DNA of 64,000 bases from Brasenia schreberi (GCA_036023115.1 JAYKKT010000086.1:9439501-9503500), one strand, 5' to 3'; numbered from the stretch's first letter, positions 10,732-21,787 are shown. Notes: a model not told the origin generated them from the sequence alone. Made by a program: numbers and translations.

Positions 10732-11163
10732 ATTTCCTATGAGCGGCTCATTCAAAAATAAATCTCCTGCTTATAGCAATCATAATTTGATTCTGCTAGC
10801 AACTTTAAATGTCATATTCTTTAGGTTTCTCATATTCATGTTGTATGAGAAAAAATTTGAATCTTCACTATCTTGCAACTTCTAAAATTAAAAGACCAAC
10901 ACACTTATTTTACATGCATTGTAATTAGTCTACCCACCTCAATGTTGCTTTTCAATTGAATCATTTTCCAATTTGAGCATCGTCCAATGCTATTTCAAAA
11001 GGGTCTTGTTCATTATTCTGAAACTACAGACATTTACCACTCTCTCTCCCTTACACATAAGTTACAAGAAGTAAAATACAAATGTTTTCATCCTGCATTG
11101 ATGCAAAGCATGCTGGACAAATAAGAGGTCTCTTCATCATCAGTCATCATCTAAACTCATGCT
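10732..11163. other. low-copy AT-rich sequence, nothing recognised
   Basis: No LTR end, simple repeat or coding similarity that I can support. Base composition differs from the flanking LTR, so this may be original host sequence. Confidence 0.4.
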
Positions 11164-11400
11164 TTACTTGTGAAAAAGGCAGCCCCAACTCTTTTCGTCT
11201 GGTTGTACGGATCCTCCTGGTATAGCCCTAAAGGCTCGTTGTGTTGCCTCTATACCAGATGCAATGGCAGACACATCCTCCCTGTATTGCCCTGTGTTTT
11301 CCATGCTTACTGATACAGACATGAGTTGTGAGCCCGAAGGACAAGCCTTCGCCACCATCGTTTTCACTAGGAGAGTTCAATCTAGCAACATGGAGAAACC
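11164..11400 (-). pseudogene. exon-like fragment, possibly the terminal exon of a decayed host gene
   Basis: The minus strand has a 67-codon frame (11164-11367, starts MKTMVAKACPSGSQLMSV, ends SWGCLFHK) with balanced amino-acid composition, unlike the AT-rich chance frames nearby. GC content rises locally. The frame is open for some codons upstream on the minus strand, so the ATG need not be a true start. I cannot name the family. It could be a captured or relic 3' exon; a chance frame is not excluded. Confidence 0.25.
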
Positions 11401-11789
11401 TGTCAGTGGCAGCTTCCCATGGTAACTTTGTTGTTGCACACTTGTTACTATGGATGGCTCAGTAAATAAAGCAGCAAGCACCTAACTCACAAACCTTAAG
11501 AAGTTTGAAATAGCAACTAAATTATCCAATAACCAAATAATCAACTACATGTGTGATCTCACTGAAAAATGGCTTTCTTAATTGGTATTGCTCCTAGTGC
11601 ACCAAAAGTATGTTTGCTTAGTAGAACTTGTGTTACCATCTAATTTTTGGAATAAAGATGATGTGATGTTTGTTTATGAACCTCATCTCACTTTTGAGGT
11701 TACACTATTTAGTCTTAATAACTCGATGCACTCTTTTCTTCTGTGACTACTTTTTTACGAGAAAATCTATACCTGAAAGTCAATATTCG

Positions 11790-12500
11790 AGTAGTTAACT
11801 TTCACTTTGAATTACCTTGCATTCTTTGCAATACGATCTTTTTTTTTACAAACAAAATAATGAATTTGTATTTATGGCAAGGCACTCTTATAAGTAATCA
11901 AATGTTTATCTCATTTTTTTAAAAATTTATTGGCTATAAAGAGATCCTAAAATTTAAAATCTCAAAACCCATAGATTTCATTAATGCCTCGATGTCCTAA
12001 TGTCTCTTTACCAATGTATCCATTTAAGTCTCTTCCCAAACAAATTATTTCTCTTTGTAGAATTCTTTGAATTACCTTATTTAACTACTCTCAAAATGCA
12101 TTCTTTATACTATCTTCTAGTCCTACTTGTAGTGCATATACACAAACTATATTCAAAGCTTATAATCCTAATACTAATTTCACCATCATAATTCAATCCC
12201 TTTATTATTATATATCCACTACATTATATTTTAAATCTTTATTTATAATGATACCAACATCATTTTGAATCTTTTTCTTTCTTCAATACAATAATGAAAA
12301 ACTTGTATTCTCAATCTCCTTTGCTTTTTCTCCAACCTACTTCATCTCTTGTAAATATAGAATGTGATTCTTCCTCCTAATCATAGTATCTACCACCTCC
12401 CTTAGCTTATCAGTTAATGTTTTGATATTCTAAGTACCAATATGAATCTTATTATCTAGAATTAGTCTTTTTATCCTTCGCATACATTCATACTGAAATT
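11790..12500 (-). pseudogene. LINE (L1-like) endonuclease domain fragment
   Basis: Conceptual minus-strand translation, with stops and frame changes, follows the APE-type endonuclease of plant LINEs: IGT.NIKTLT near 12440, REVVDTMIRRKNHILYLQEM at about 12340-12410, a VGEKAKEIENT-like stretch near 12310, VGIII..DLKYNVVD near 12230, GRDLNGYIGKE near 12025 and LITYKS near 11890. The domain nicks target DNA for target-primed reverse transcription. Several in-frame stops make it dead. No reverse transcriptase follows, so it is a fragment. Confidence 0.7.
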
Positions 12501-13228
12501 GTAGAGATCCTCTCTATAATTTATTCACTACACCAAGGAGACAATATAGTGGGACTAACTTTTATTCACATTCATCCATAATGTGGGAACTCTTTGTGCA
12601 ATTGATTGACTACATCTGAGTAAAGATGTAGAGACCTTTGCTTACTTTTCACTATATTCAGACTTTACAATGCATCGTTAAGAGATAATACCCCAACACA
12701 ATGCTTATAATTTGTAGAATTTATGGTAGTTAAATCTGACAAAGTTTTATGTTGCTTAATAGAAGTCTAAAACAACTCTTTGCTCTTATTTAGAGTTGGG
12801 ACCGGTAATGCAAGGATGATTCCTCATATATATGTATATATATTAATATAATATATATTGTATATTATTTGATTGAATGGCAATTTTTTGCAAAATACAG
12901 ATTGTTAGTAGTTTTGCACCCACCTTTTCTAAAATCTGAATTAAAAAAAGAAATGATAGACTACAAGCCCTACCATAGGTCTAAAGCAGTTCAAATCAGA
13001 ACCAAATAGGTGTTGAAAGCGGGTTCCATTAGGATTTTAGTCTAGTTCTTAAAATGGTAGAATAGTAATAAAATCAGGGGAGTCCATGGTTCCAGGCTCA
13101 ATTTGGCTAGTCATAAGTACAATTGGTTCAATTTTGGCTCAAACCGGCCATGTCTCTATTGTTGCACTAATTATGTCAACTAAGTTATTGAATGACATGA
13201 TAGTCATTCTCACGGTTCCACCCAACTC

Positions 13229-13232
<4 letters not shown>
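12501..13232. other. AT-rich intergenic sequence, nothing recognised
   Basis: Contains a short TATATA-rich stretch at 12826-12860 and otherwise no repeat or coding signal I can support. A frame at 13086-13307 runs into the TC/TA microsatellite and is not convincing. Confidence 0.4.
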
Positions 13233-13261
<29 letters not shown>

Positions 13262-13262
13262 C
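13233..13262. repeat. (TC)n-(TA)n compound microsatellite
   Basis: About seven CT units followed directly by about eight TA units. Confidence 0.9.
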
Positions 13263-13625
13263 TCAGCTCTCTATCACTTCGCTTTGCTCTACTTGCGTTT
13301 GAGTTGAACTTCGTTCAGTCCATCATATCCTTCACTTTGCTCAACCTACTTTTGAGTTGAACTTCATTCAGGCCTAAAGTACCTTCACTACCACTTCTCG
13401 AGAAAAAAGTTGAACTATAGACTAAATCCATTGTGCTAGGTCTCACAACTGAAAGAGTCTTTCACTTTACCACTAGACTATCACCGCTAATAGAAAAAAT
13501 GACACTATGTCTCTCTTTCGCTTGTTAACATGACTCAAATTCTAGCCGGCCTTTGAAAGACTGACTGAACTTATCCACTTGACTTTCCACTCGCTCGCAA
13601 ATTCAAGCCCTCACAGAAGCATTTC

Positions 13626-13628
<3 letters not shown>
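13263..13628. other. no gene; degenerate duplicated phrase
   Basis: The phrase TTTGAGTTGAACTTC-TTCAG occurs twice (around 13298 and 13351) with the preceding CACTT.GCT also repeated, i.e. a ~52-bp imperfect tandem duplication. Nothing else recognised. Confidence 0.4.

Positions 13629-13669
<41 letters not shown>
13629..13669. repeat. (TA)n microsatellite
   Basis: About 20 uninterrupted AT dinucleotides, followed by TAGAAGGAAGTGG. Confidence 0.95.
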
Positions 13670-13672
<3 letters not shown>

Positions 13673-14068
13673 GGAAGTGGAATAGTGAGTTCAATAAACT
13701 GATGCATGAGTGGAGACTCCCAAGTCCCACTGACCCTCCAATAGAAGTTGTGTTATATATATATAGGGAGTGGTCCATGCTCAAATTATCAATGCTCAAA
13801 TATATTCAATGATTTCTACCATTCGATTGACATGACAAATGATAAATATTTGAATTTTAAAAGTAAAATCTATCATAGTGTATTAAATGTGAAGTATGAA
13901 AAGTATAATCATATATTTTATTTTTAAAATTCAAATCTCTCTTGTTAATACATATCAATTGGATGATGAAAATGTTTAAGTAGATTTAAGCATGGATTGG
14001 ATTGAGCATATATGACTATCTCTCTTATAGATATTTAAGTATGAATTGGATGGAACATGTACCACTAC

Positions 14069-14070
<2 letters not shown>
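13670..14070. other. AT-rich sequence, nothing recognised
   Basis: Contains a short TATATATA stretch at 13754-13763 and two similar phrases (AAGCATGGATTGGATTGAGCATAT near 13988 and AAGTATGAATTGGATGGAACATGT near 14037) that form an imperfect ~50-bp duplication. No coding signal. Confidence 0.4.

Positions 14071-14141
<71 letters not shown>
14071..14141. repeat. (TC)n-(TA)n-(TG)n compound microsatellite
   Basis: About 19 CT units, seven TA units and eight GT units in a row. Confidence 0.95.
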
Positions 14142-14680
14142 AATTCCTTCTTGTTAGCATCCACTGCTGACTTAAATTGGGACGATCATTACTACCGTTA
14201 TACTCTTTTTCTCCAAAATACAAAAATTACCCTTCGTCGCTTTCTCTCTTCTCTCACACCCATTTCCATAAAGGGTTTCTCTCATTAGATTTCTTTACTT
14301 CAGCAATTGACATTTCATTTGTCTTTAGTATTGTTGCTTCGTAGTTGGACAATGCAAACTCTTACAATTCTCGTCAAAGAAAAAGAAAGAAAATGAAAAA
14401 GATCAATAATAAAAAAATAAAACAAAAAATAAAATCAATAAAAAGAACAACAACAACAATAAGAAGCAAGAAGAAAAAGAAAATCAAGAAACATAAAAAC
14501 AATAAGAAAATTGAAAATGACATGAAGTTCTCAACTCAAGACATGACATAGTCACGTCATCAAGGAGACATGCATGTGCTACGTCTCTCTTGAGAACTTG
14601 ACATCATTTTTTTTGTTTTGGTTCTAACCGAAAATGAAATCAATGCATCAAATAAATGACAAAAAATAAATCAAATCTGT
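14142..14680. other. A-rich low-complexity stretch, no gene
   Basis: 14345-14530 is a purine-rich run dominated by AAG/AAA/AAT triplets that translates to lysine-rich low-complexity sequence. A ~22-bp inverted pair lies at 14524-14550 and 14585-14608 (GACATGAAGTTCTCAACTCA versus TCTTGAGAACTTGACATCAT). I see no gene. Confidence 0.45.
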
Positions 14681-14689
14681 TGGAATCAA

Positions 14690-15960
14690 TAGCTCAGATC
14701 ACTTCAAGTGCAACAACAACATAATAGGTTGGAATCTGATGGAAGAGAGTCCACAAGTTAGCCGGCACATGGTTGCACAAGAGTGTGATAGGGCACACAT
14801 CTTTACACTCTCTTCTTCTTTAGGAATTAAAATTTAAGAACTCACACCTTTTGAGGGTGTCTGTGATAAGAAAACAATTGAAATTATGGTGATCATAGCC
14901 ACTTTATATCTAAAAGAAAATGTGAAGTTATGGTGGAGAACTAGAGAGTTAGCCACCATGAAAGTAGGAACAACTCTACCTTAGAGAGCTGAAATTGCAA
15001 TTCACACCCACAAATTGCAATTAAAGAACCCGTGAGATGATCAAGCAACTTAAGTAGACGGGATCACATCATGAATACGTGAAGAAATTCAACACTTTAT
15101 TGCTTGATGTGCAAAATATGAGTAAAGAGGACAAGTTGTTCTACTTCAAAGGTCTTCAATCTTGGGCTCAAGTTTAGCTAAGGCGAAGAGGACTCAGGAC
15201 CACGATGGATGCTATGGCAGCTGTAGAAGCTTTTATGGACCTTCGATCCTCAAAGCATGGGGTGAAGAGTCTACAAAGAAGAAAGAAAAATGTGAGAAAT
15301 AAAATGACAAAAATTAAAATAAGTAGAAGAAAAAGAAAGCAACCGAAAACTCTAAGGGAGAGAGTGCACCAGCTGACCCTAACGCAAATAATGACAGCCA
15401 ATCAAACAAAAAAAGGCAAGAGATCAATCACTTGCTTTATTTGCCAAGGCTCGTACCTCATGAGATTTTGTCCAAAGAAAGCAAAGATGGCCGCCATCCT
15501 AGCCAAAGAGGATGCAATTGGGAATAGCATAAGTGATGCCTAGGTCAGATGCTTCCAACTCTTAGGCGCCGCACACGTGAGCGAGGAACCATGAAGAAGG
15601 TTGATCTTTGTGGAAACGCACTTAAGGACAACCATGGTGCACGCACTTGCAAAAACAGACACCTCCCATTCCATCATTTTCACAACTACGACCAAATCAC
15701 TATGCCTTAAGCTTTCACCATCGGAATAGAAACTTAAAACGGTTGATGCTCAAGCACATAGAGTGATGGGAATTGCGAAAGCTTGCCATATTGGGTACTG
15801 GACTGATAACATAGACTTTATAGTCAGCACCATTGATGATTTTGGAGTGGTGTTTGGCTGTGATTTCTTTTGCATAGATAAAATATTGGCCGCACCACAC
15901 CTTGGGGGTTTGGTGTGGGTGGATTCAAATTTATGCCTTTCCAAATATATGAATATATAA
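14690..15960 (+). pseudogene. Ty3/gypsy gag and protease relic
   Basis: With stops and frame changes, the plus strand translates to gypsy-type gag: HHEYVKKFNTLLLDVQNMSK near 15075-15130, EDKLFYFKGLQSWAQ near 15130-15172, MDAMAAVEAFMDLRSSKHG near 15205-15260, then a CCHC-like zinc knuckle (CFICQGSYLMRFCPKK, 15430-15480, final His/Cys spacing partly eroded). A protease-like stretch follows (15763-15930, DFIVSTIDDFGVVFGCDFF, where active elements have a VVLGMDFL-type motif). Gag packages element RNA; protease matures the polyprotein. The longest open piece is 15205-15543. No matching LTRs remain nearby. Confidence 0.65.
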
Positions 15961-16440
15961 TTTAGGTTTTATGACTTTCCATATTTTATGAACATATAAT
16001 TCAAATTTATATACTTTCCAATTCCAAAAATCTGGTTTTCAACTTTCCAAATCATAAAACTAGATTTTTAACTTTCAAAACACCTCAATCATATTTTTAA
16101 CTTTACAAACTTATAAACATATTCCAAAATTCCAAAATTTAGAGACTATAAATATATATCACATTTATATAACCTTCTGAATCCAAAAATTAGGTTCCTA
16201 ACTTTCTAAACCCAAAAATTAGGTTTTTAACTTTCCCAATCCATGAACATAATTCATATTTTAGAAATTTGGAAACCATAAACATAAAGTTCGGATTTTG
16301 AAATTTTGGAAATCATCAATATATAATCATATTTTTGAATTTTGAAAATTATTGATATATCATTCGGATTTTAAACCTTTTTGGAAACTTAGTATGTACA
16401 AGAAAAAAACCTTTCCAAAATACATTTCCAATCAAATTTA
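15961..16440. repeat. degenerate AT-rich tandem repeat
   Basis: Repeated phrases of the type AACTTTCCAAATC-AAAA-TAGGTTTTTAACTTTC recur about every 45-60 bp, drifting to AAATTTTGGAAATCAT phrases at the right end. Period and copy number are hard to fix by eye. Confidence 0.5.
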
Positions 16441-16522
16441 TGCACCATAACCCATCATGCACATGTATTCAAGGTTGCACATACACACCCATGAAAATTG
16501 AGACCAAAAATGTATATACACA

Positions 16523-16526
16523 TAAA

Positions 16527-16558
<32 letters not shown>

Positions 16559-16559
16559 C
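16523..16559. repeat. (TATATG)n microsatellite
   Basis: About five TATATG/TATGTA units directly next to the LINE 3' tail. They may have formed as, or expanded from, that LINE's 3' tail. Confidence 0.85.
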
Positions 16560-16602
16560 AACAACAACCCAGCCTTTTCCCATACTAGATGAGGTTGGCT
16601 AC
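16557..16602 (-). mobile_element. 3' end of the LINE split by solo LTR A2
   Basis: On the minus strand the LINE ends ...TAGCCAACCTCATCTAG.., then GGCTGGGTTGTTGTTGT. This is the familiar 3' end of plant L1-like elements, with a TTG-repeat tail instead of poly(A). It continues directly into 19982 once LTR A2 and one copy of GCTAC are removed. Confidence 0.8.
16598..16602. repeat. target-site duplication GCTAC (left), LTR A2
   Basis: GCTAC at 16598-16602 and at 19982-19986, exactly flanking the TG...CA termini. Confidence 0.95.
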
Positions 16603-17816
16603 TGTAAACACCCCGAAATCCCATGAATTTCTCAATTTCATCTGGTTTTGCAAAAGCAGCCCCAAAGGGCTATTTTGAGTCTGGAAACCCAGGAGCCTTC
16701 CAGACAACCCTGTACATATGTTTTGAACTCTATATTTCGAAAACATACAATATGGCTTTTAAAACCCTTTTAAAAAAAACATGTTTTGAAACCCCGAAAA
16801 AGCTTGGCCTATTCCAGACAGGACCAGGAAAGCTAAGAAGAGCCCGGAACCGGAGCACATGTCAAGCCCGGCACAACAACTCTTGTATCAAATTCACACC
16901 CCCAGGATCTCGAACGTCCAAGACCTTGTTATCATCAAAACATCATTTGAAGTCATCGCCGAAAGGCGAAAACAGAGGCGGACGATCATGTTGGCGAAGA
17001 CCCAACGCAGACGGAGCACTAATGCTGTCGGGCCCCGCACAAACCGTTCGTTTCGAATACAGCTCAAAGGAGTCAGAGTTCAGTTTGGATTGGATCTGGA
17101 CCATATATATCCAGAACCCATGTATGGACTTGGATTTGGATTTGGATTAAAAAATCCAATCCAATATCCATATCCATGGCCACATCACCTTCTCATAAAT
17201 GGAGGTGGGGCCCACTTGAAATTCATGTGGGATTATGGGCATGAGAGAGAGTGGGGATGGATAAGATCAAGTGTGGTTGTAATTAAGCTTGACTTGTGTG
17301 TCAAGTTTGGGGTTAATCATGTGGGTTAGCCTAGTTGAGTGGGTTTAAGCTTGTAATTAGCCAAAACCTAACCTAAGGCTGCACCAACATGATGTGGTTA
17401 AGGTCTATGGGCCACGCAAAGGGAGCTCCTTCACCTAAACCTAACCCAAAATACCTAATCCTAGCCTTCCACCCTAATCCGCCCCTAATCTGAGCCTAAT
17501 CACCTAACCTACTTCCCTAATCCCGGCCTAATCCTAACCTAATCACCTAACCCACTTCCCTAATCCTAGGTTAATTTCCCTAAATCTAGCCTAATCCTAG
17601 CCTAATCACCTAACCTAGCTCACTAAACCTCACCCTAGAACCAATCCACCTAACCAAACCCTAAACCCCTAAACCACCCCTAGCCCACAACCTACCCAAA
17701 CCACTAGTATATAAAATATCTGGCCCTACCCTTTCCAGCCACCTTATCATCATACCACCCTACCTAAACCACCTAACCACTACCCCAAACCCAGCCCTAA
17801 CCGACCTACCCATCCC

Positions 17817-17824
17817 TATATAAA
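17817..17824 (+). promoter_or_regulatory. TATA box, LTR A2
   Basis: TATATAAA followed by a C-rich tract and CCCCCTTGGGGG, which can itself form a short stem at the presumed transcript start. Confidence 0.7.
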
Positions 17825-18058
17825 CCCCTCCCCCCTTGGGGGCGGGTTCCATGATCTAGCAGCCCTGACCCATCCCAGTCGGGTCCTCCACTTCCCCAAG
17901 TCCAGCCGAATCCCACCTGCTCCACCTGCTCCGCCTGCACCACCACCTGCTCTCCATCCCACCACCACCTGCACTGCCACCTACACCACCACCTCCCAGC
18001 CGAACGCCACCGCCTGCCCAACTTCCTTCCAGCCGAGTGCCACCCTCTTCTTCACCCG

Positions 18059-18064
18059 GTAAGT
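18059..18064 (+). promoter_or_regulatory. 5' splice-donor-like site, LTR A2
   Basis: CCCG|GTAAGT, same position and context as 6835 in A1. Confidence 0.4.
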
Positions 18065-18760
18065 CCCCTACATCCTATCTGGCCACCTCTTCACTCCCTC
18101 TCCACTCTAAACCACCTAATCCACTCCCCTACCACCCTAACATCAGCCCTTCCACTCGCCGCCACCCTTCTCACTCAGCCGAACCCATAGCTCCCTAACT
18201 ACCCACCACCGAACTCCCCTAGTCGGCCACTTCAACCGACTGTCATCCCCTTCATTCGGCCAGCCATCCGCCGGCCATCACCCTCTCCTTGCTAGCTCCT
18301 CCCCTTAGTGCTATATTCCCTTAGTGACCTTACCTAGGTCCTTTAACCCAACACACCAAAAACAGCCCATCTCTAGTGGCCGGCCACCTTCAAGGCGCCT
18401 CTTCCGTGCACCAAGGACCTCCGGCCAGCACCTCTTGCCGTTCACCCTCGCGGAGCTCCCTTTTACAGCCCAAGGCGAAGGCCAAGCCCACGCTCAAGCA
18501 AGGCATCTACGGACCAGCTACTAGTAAGTGCCTAACTCGGTCTTTAGTTGTATACTTGCTTGAGATTCAATTCGATACGGGGTTGTAATAACGGAGCATA
18601 GTCTCCCCCCGCTTGTAATAACGTGGCTTGGCACACCCACACATGTGCACTCTCTTAGTTGTGCACGATTTTGAGCACACACGGGCTTAATCAGCCCCTA
18701 ATATATAAGTATATACATATACTTTCATTTTTGTAGGGTTTTGCTTAAGTTGGGTGTGTT

Positions 18761-19375
18761 GTCTTTCAATTCAAGCACTCACACACATTGAGCCTTCGCT
18801 CTTATTTGAAAGACCCAAGTAAGGGCCGACCTATACTATTTGGGTTTCATTTCATGTCATGTGTGTAAGTCTTTCAATTCAAGCACTCTCACACACATTG
18901 AGCTTTCGCTCTTATTTGAAAGACCCAAGTAAGGGCCGACCTATACTATTTGGGTTTCATTTCATGTGGTGTGTGTAAGTCTTTCAATTCAAGCACTCTC
19001 ACACACATTGAGCTTTCGCTCTTATTTGAAAGACCCAAGTAAGGGCCGACCTATACTATTTGGGTTTCATTTCATGTCGTATGTATAAGTCTTTCAATTC
19101 AAGCACTCTCACACACATTGAGCTTTCGCCCTTACTCCCAAGACCTTAGTCAAGGCCTACTGTAGTTATATTTGGGTTTCATTTCATGTTGTGTGCGTAG
19201 TACTTCAATTCAAGCACTCACACACATTGAGCTTTCGCTCTTACTCCCAAGACCTTAGTAAAGGCCATACTGCAATTTATATTTGGGTTTAAATTTCATG
19301 TCGTGTGTGTAAGTCTTTCCATTCAAGCACGCACCCACATTGAGCCTTCGCTCTTATTTGCAAGACCCGAGTAGA
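18761..19375 (+). repeat. six-unit hairpin array, LTR A2
   Basis: Units start near 18761, 18868, 18977, 19089, 19202 and 19314. GAGC...GCTC stems are kept in all six; loops are CTTC or TTTC, and one arm reads GCCC in unit 4. Confidence 0.85.
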
Positions 19376-19772
19376 GGCTCATATACATACTCTATATACA
19401 TATCTCCCTTCGGCATTTATATTTCAAGTTATTTCCCTTCGGTTATTTCCCTTCGGTTATTTCCCTTCAGTATTATCTTTACATTCAGGTTTTCCCTTTG
19501 GAGTAGCGTGAGTTTGCATTGCATCTACGCCATACCACGAGGTAGGACGCATATTGCATCAAAGCAAGCCCCGCTCGAATTCGCCCATGTAGTGGAGTGT
19601 TCATAACACACAAACTAGGTGGCCCAAAAAGGGATAAAAGGAAAGACTTAGGCACGTGCAAATCCACGTGATCTAAAATATGCAACCGCATCTAAAAGAC
19701 CCGAATTAGACATCTCGAACCGCTTCGTAGGCTTTCTATCCCAAAACTCGATCTTTGCAAAGTGTACAGACT

Positions 19773-19885
19773 GACCCTTGCGCATCGGTGCAAGAAGGTC
19801 TGCGACGACAAAAGCTCACTTGCTCATAGTCGCCACGATTAGAAGTCAGTTTTAAATATATCTTCGCTAGCTTAGGTAAGCTAGC
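19773..19885 (+). other. U5 three-stem module, LTR A2
   Basis: Consensus-like copy. Hairpin 1 (19773-19800): GACC/GGTC with inner CTTGCGC/GTGCAAG around ATCG, one G-T wobble. Stem 3: GCGAC (19802-19806) with GTCGC (19829-19833). Hairpin 2 (19866-19885): perfect 9-bp stem GCTAGCTTA/TAAGCTAGC. In this copy the base string after hairpin 2 is TAGCACGCCC. Confidence 0.8.
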
Positions 19886-19981
19886 TAGCACGCCCTGTTT
19901 GCATAAATAGGCCTTAGACACACGAGAGGATCCGCTCCAAGCCCTGAAAAGGTGAGAAGCGGGGATTTTCGCGCGTCTACA

Positions 19982-19986
19982 GCTAC
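19982..19986. repeat. target-site duplication GCTAC (right), LTR A2
   Basis: Matches 16598-16602. Confidence 0.95.
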
Positions 19987-21330
19987 ATAGGTTCTTTGTT
20001 TCCACAGAGCCCTATAAACTAGATCATTATTTATTATTTCTTTTCAATACTTTGGTGGTCGTCCTCTTCTTCTTTTAACATTTTCACAATCTAATTGTTC
20101 ATATCTTCTTATGTGGGCATCTTTTGGTCGTTTTTCTACACGTCCAAACCATCTTAAATGATTTTTCCTCATTTATCCTCTATTGGTGCTACTCCCAATT
20201 TGTTTCTAATAACCTCATTATGTATATGGTCTTTCCTAATGTGACCACTCATCCATCTCAACATCTTCACATGTTTTATACATGTTAATGATTAATTGCC
20301 CAATAGTGAGAACCATAAAACATAGTAGGTCTAATAGTTGCTTTATAATATTTACCTTTCAACATTAATGGTATCTTCTTAACACATAAAATATCCAATG
20401 CCCCCTCTCTATTTTAACCAACTGGCATTAATTCTATAAATAACATCTCCATCAATTTTCCTTCACTTTGAAAAATTGACCTTATGTATTTAAAACTCTC
20501 CTTGTGAGAGATACAATGTGTGTCAATCTTAATTTATATGTCATTTGAAATAATAAAATGATCAAACTTATATTTCATATATTCTATCGTTGTTCTACTA
20601 AGTCGGAAGCCTTTACTTTCTAATGTTTCTCTCCATAGTTTCAATTTCCTATTAACTTTTTTCCTAGACTTATCCACTAACACAATGTCATCTATAAATA
20701 ACATAAACCAAGGTACATCATCTTGAATATGTTTTGTTAACGCATCAATGACCAATATAAATAAATATGGACTTATAATTGATCCCTGATGTAACCTAAT
20801 ATTAACTTCAAAGGAGTTTGTTGTTACTTCATCGGTTCTCACACAAGTTTTTGCATCATCAATGGGATATCTCTCTTTTCTAAGGTTCTTCAAAGAACAT
20901 CTCTTCGCATCCTATTGTAAGCTTTTGTAGATCAATAAATATCATGTGAAGGTTCTTTTTTTTTTGCTCTAAAATGTTTCATAAGACGTCTAAATAAGTG
21001 ACTCACTTTAATAGTAGATTTGTTAGACATAAATTCAAATTGATTCTCTATTATACTTGATACTGATCTTAACTTACATTTGACAATTCTTTCTCATAAT
21101 TTCATAATATGGCTTGTTAACTTGATACCTTTATAATTCACACAATTTTAAATGTCTCCCTCTCTTTTATATATGGGTATAAGTGTCTCGCTCTCTATTC
21201 CTCAGGCATTCTTTATATTTCATTAAATAGTATTATGAGCCAAGTGAGCCCCATCTCTCATAGGATTTTTCATACTTCTATAAGAATATTGTTTGGTCCT
21301 ACAATATTTATGGCAAGGCTAAGGCTCAAA
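19987..21330 (-). pseudogene. LINE reverse transcriptase and C-terminal region, decayed
   Basis: The minus strand encodes an L1-like reverse transcriptase. Recognisable pieces: a GPNNILIEV..IL.EMGLTWL phrase near 21250, NYKGIKLTSHIMKL near 21130, IENQFEFM near 21035, then a 119-codon open stretch (20534-20893) with the LHQGSIISPYLFILVIDALT and MLFIDDIVLVDK blocks (the catalytic YADD/FADD is FIDD here, so the A is replaced by I), and WRETLESKGFRLSR. The C-terminal tail has MKMLRWMSGHIRKD near 20260 and GVAPIEDK near 20190. Multiple stops and frameshifts make it inactive. Its 3' end is at 16557-16602, displaced by LTR A2. The 5' part (endonuclease) is missing here. Confidence 0.85.
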
Positions 21331-21650
21331 ACCCATAAATCAATTGTTTGTTTCTACATTCGATAATTATTTCTCACAATTTCATAATAATGTTTGTTCT
21401 ATAAAAATATTTATATTTCATTAAATAGTATTTTACGACCCATCCTATGCTTGTGGTAGGTGACAAACACGTTAATGGCATCATGTTACTGTGAGGTCTT
21501 CTCAATTGGATCCAAAATGTTTATGTAACTGCTTTTTCCCTAATTGTTCAAGATTTTTATAATCATCTCACATGTTTTAAAAATGAATATATAAAACCAA
21601 TTCTATAAATCAAAATAGATTTTTCTTAAGGAAAAATTTGGGTGCTTACA
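21331..21650 (-). mobile_element. LTR-edge remnant, minus strand
   Basis: The plus strand ends AAATTTGGGTGCTTACA at 21650; the minus strand therefore begins TGTAAGCACCCAAATTT, resembling the 5' terminus of the window's LTRs. The rest is AT-rich and not assignable. 21331-21420 repeats phrases of the LINE zone (TTTCATTAAATAGTATT occurs at 21220 and 21418), pointing to a local duplication. Confidence 0.3.
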
Positions 21651-21787
21651 CCCAAATTGCTTCAGGTTATAAGATAATACATTGACACGAGACAGTGATA
21701 GACTCAATTAAGGAGACACAAGAATCTCATATTTGTAGAGATCTATTGGTGAAATACTTGAATCAACTTTCACAATGTCTAGATGTT
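21651..21787 (+). pseudogene. decayed gypsy pol segment before the integrase
   Basis: A short coding-like plus-strand stretch that becomes continuous with the integrase relic at 35199 once LTR A3 is removed. No diagnostic motif is visible here; the assignment rests on that continuity. Confidence 0.3.

Larger units (their letters stand above)
16603..19981 (+). mobile_element. solo LTR A2 (family A, 3.4 kb)
   Basis: The 3,379-bp LTR has clean ends (TGTAAACACCCCGAAATC...GCGCGTCTACA) and a perfect 5-bp duplication. Internal order as in A1: ATCCA/TGGAT arrays near 17110-17180, CCTAA-rich U3 (17430-17690), TATA at 17817, CCCCCTTGGGGG palindrome (17830-17842), donor-like GTAAGT at 18059, second donor at 18522, conserved TTGTAATAACGGAG block near 18583, six-unit hairpin array and U5 module. 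It sits inside a LINE, 46 bp from the LINE's 3' end. Confidence 0.93.

Noticed and set aside
14345..14551. 68-codon lysine-rich frame
   Set aside because: Purine-rich low-complexity DNA (AAG/AAA/AAT runs); no homology pattern and no context.
17430..17690. Interstitial telomere sequence
   Set aside because: The CCTAA phrases are irregular and recur at the same place in every LTR copy, so they are LTR sequence.
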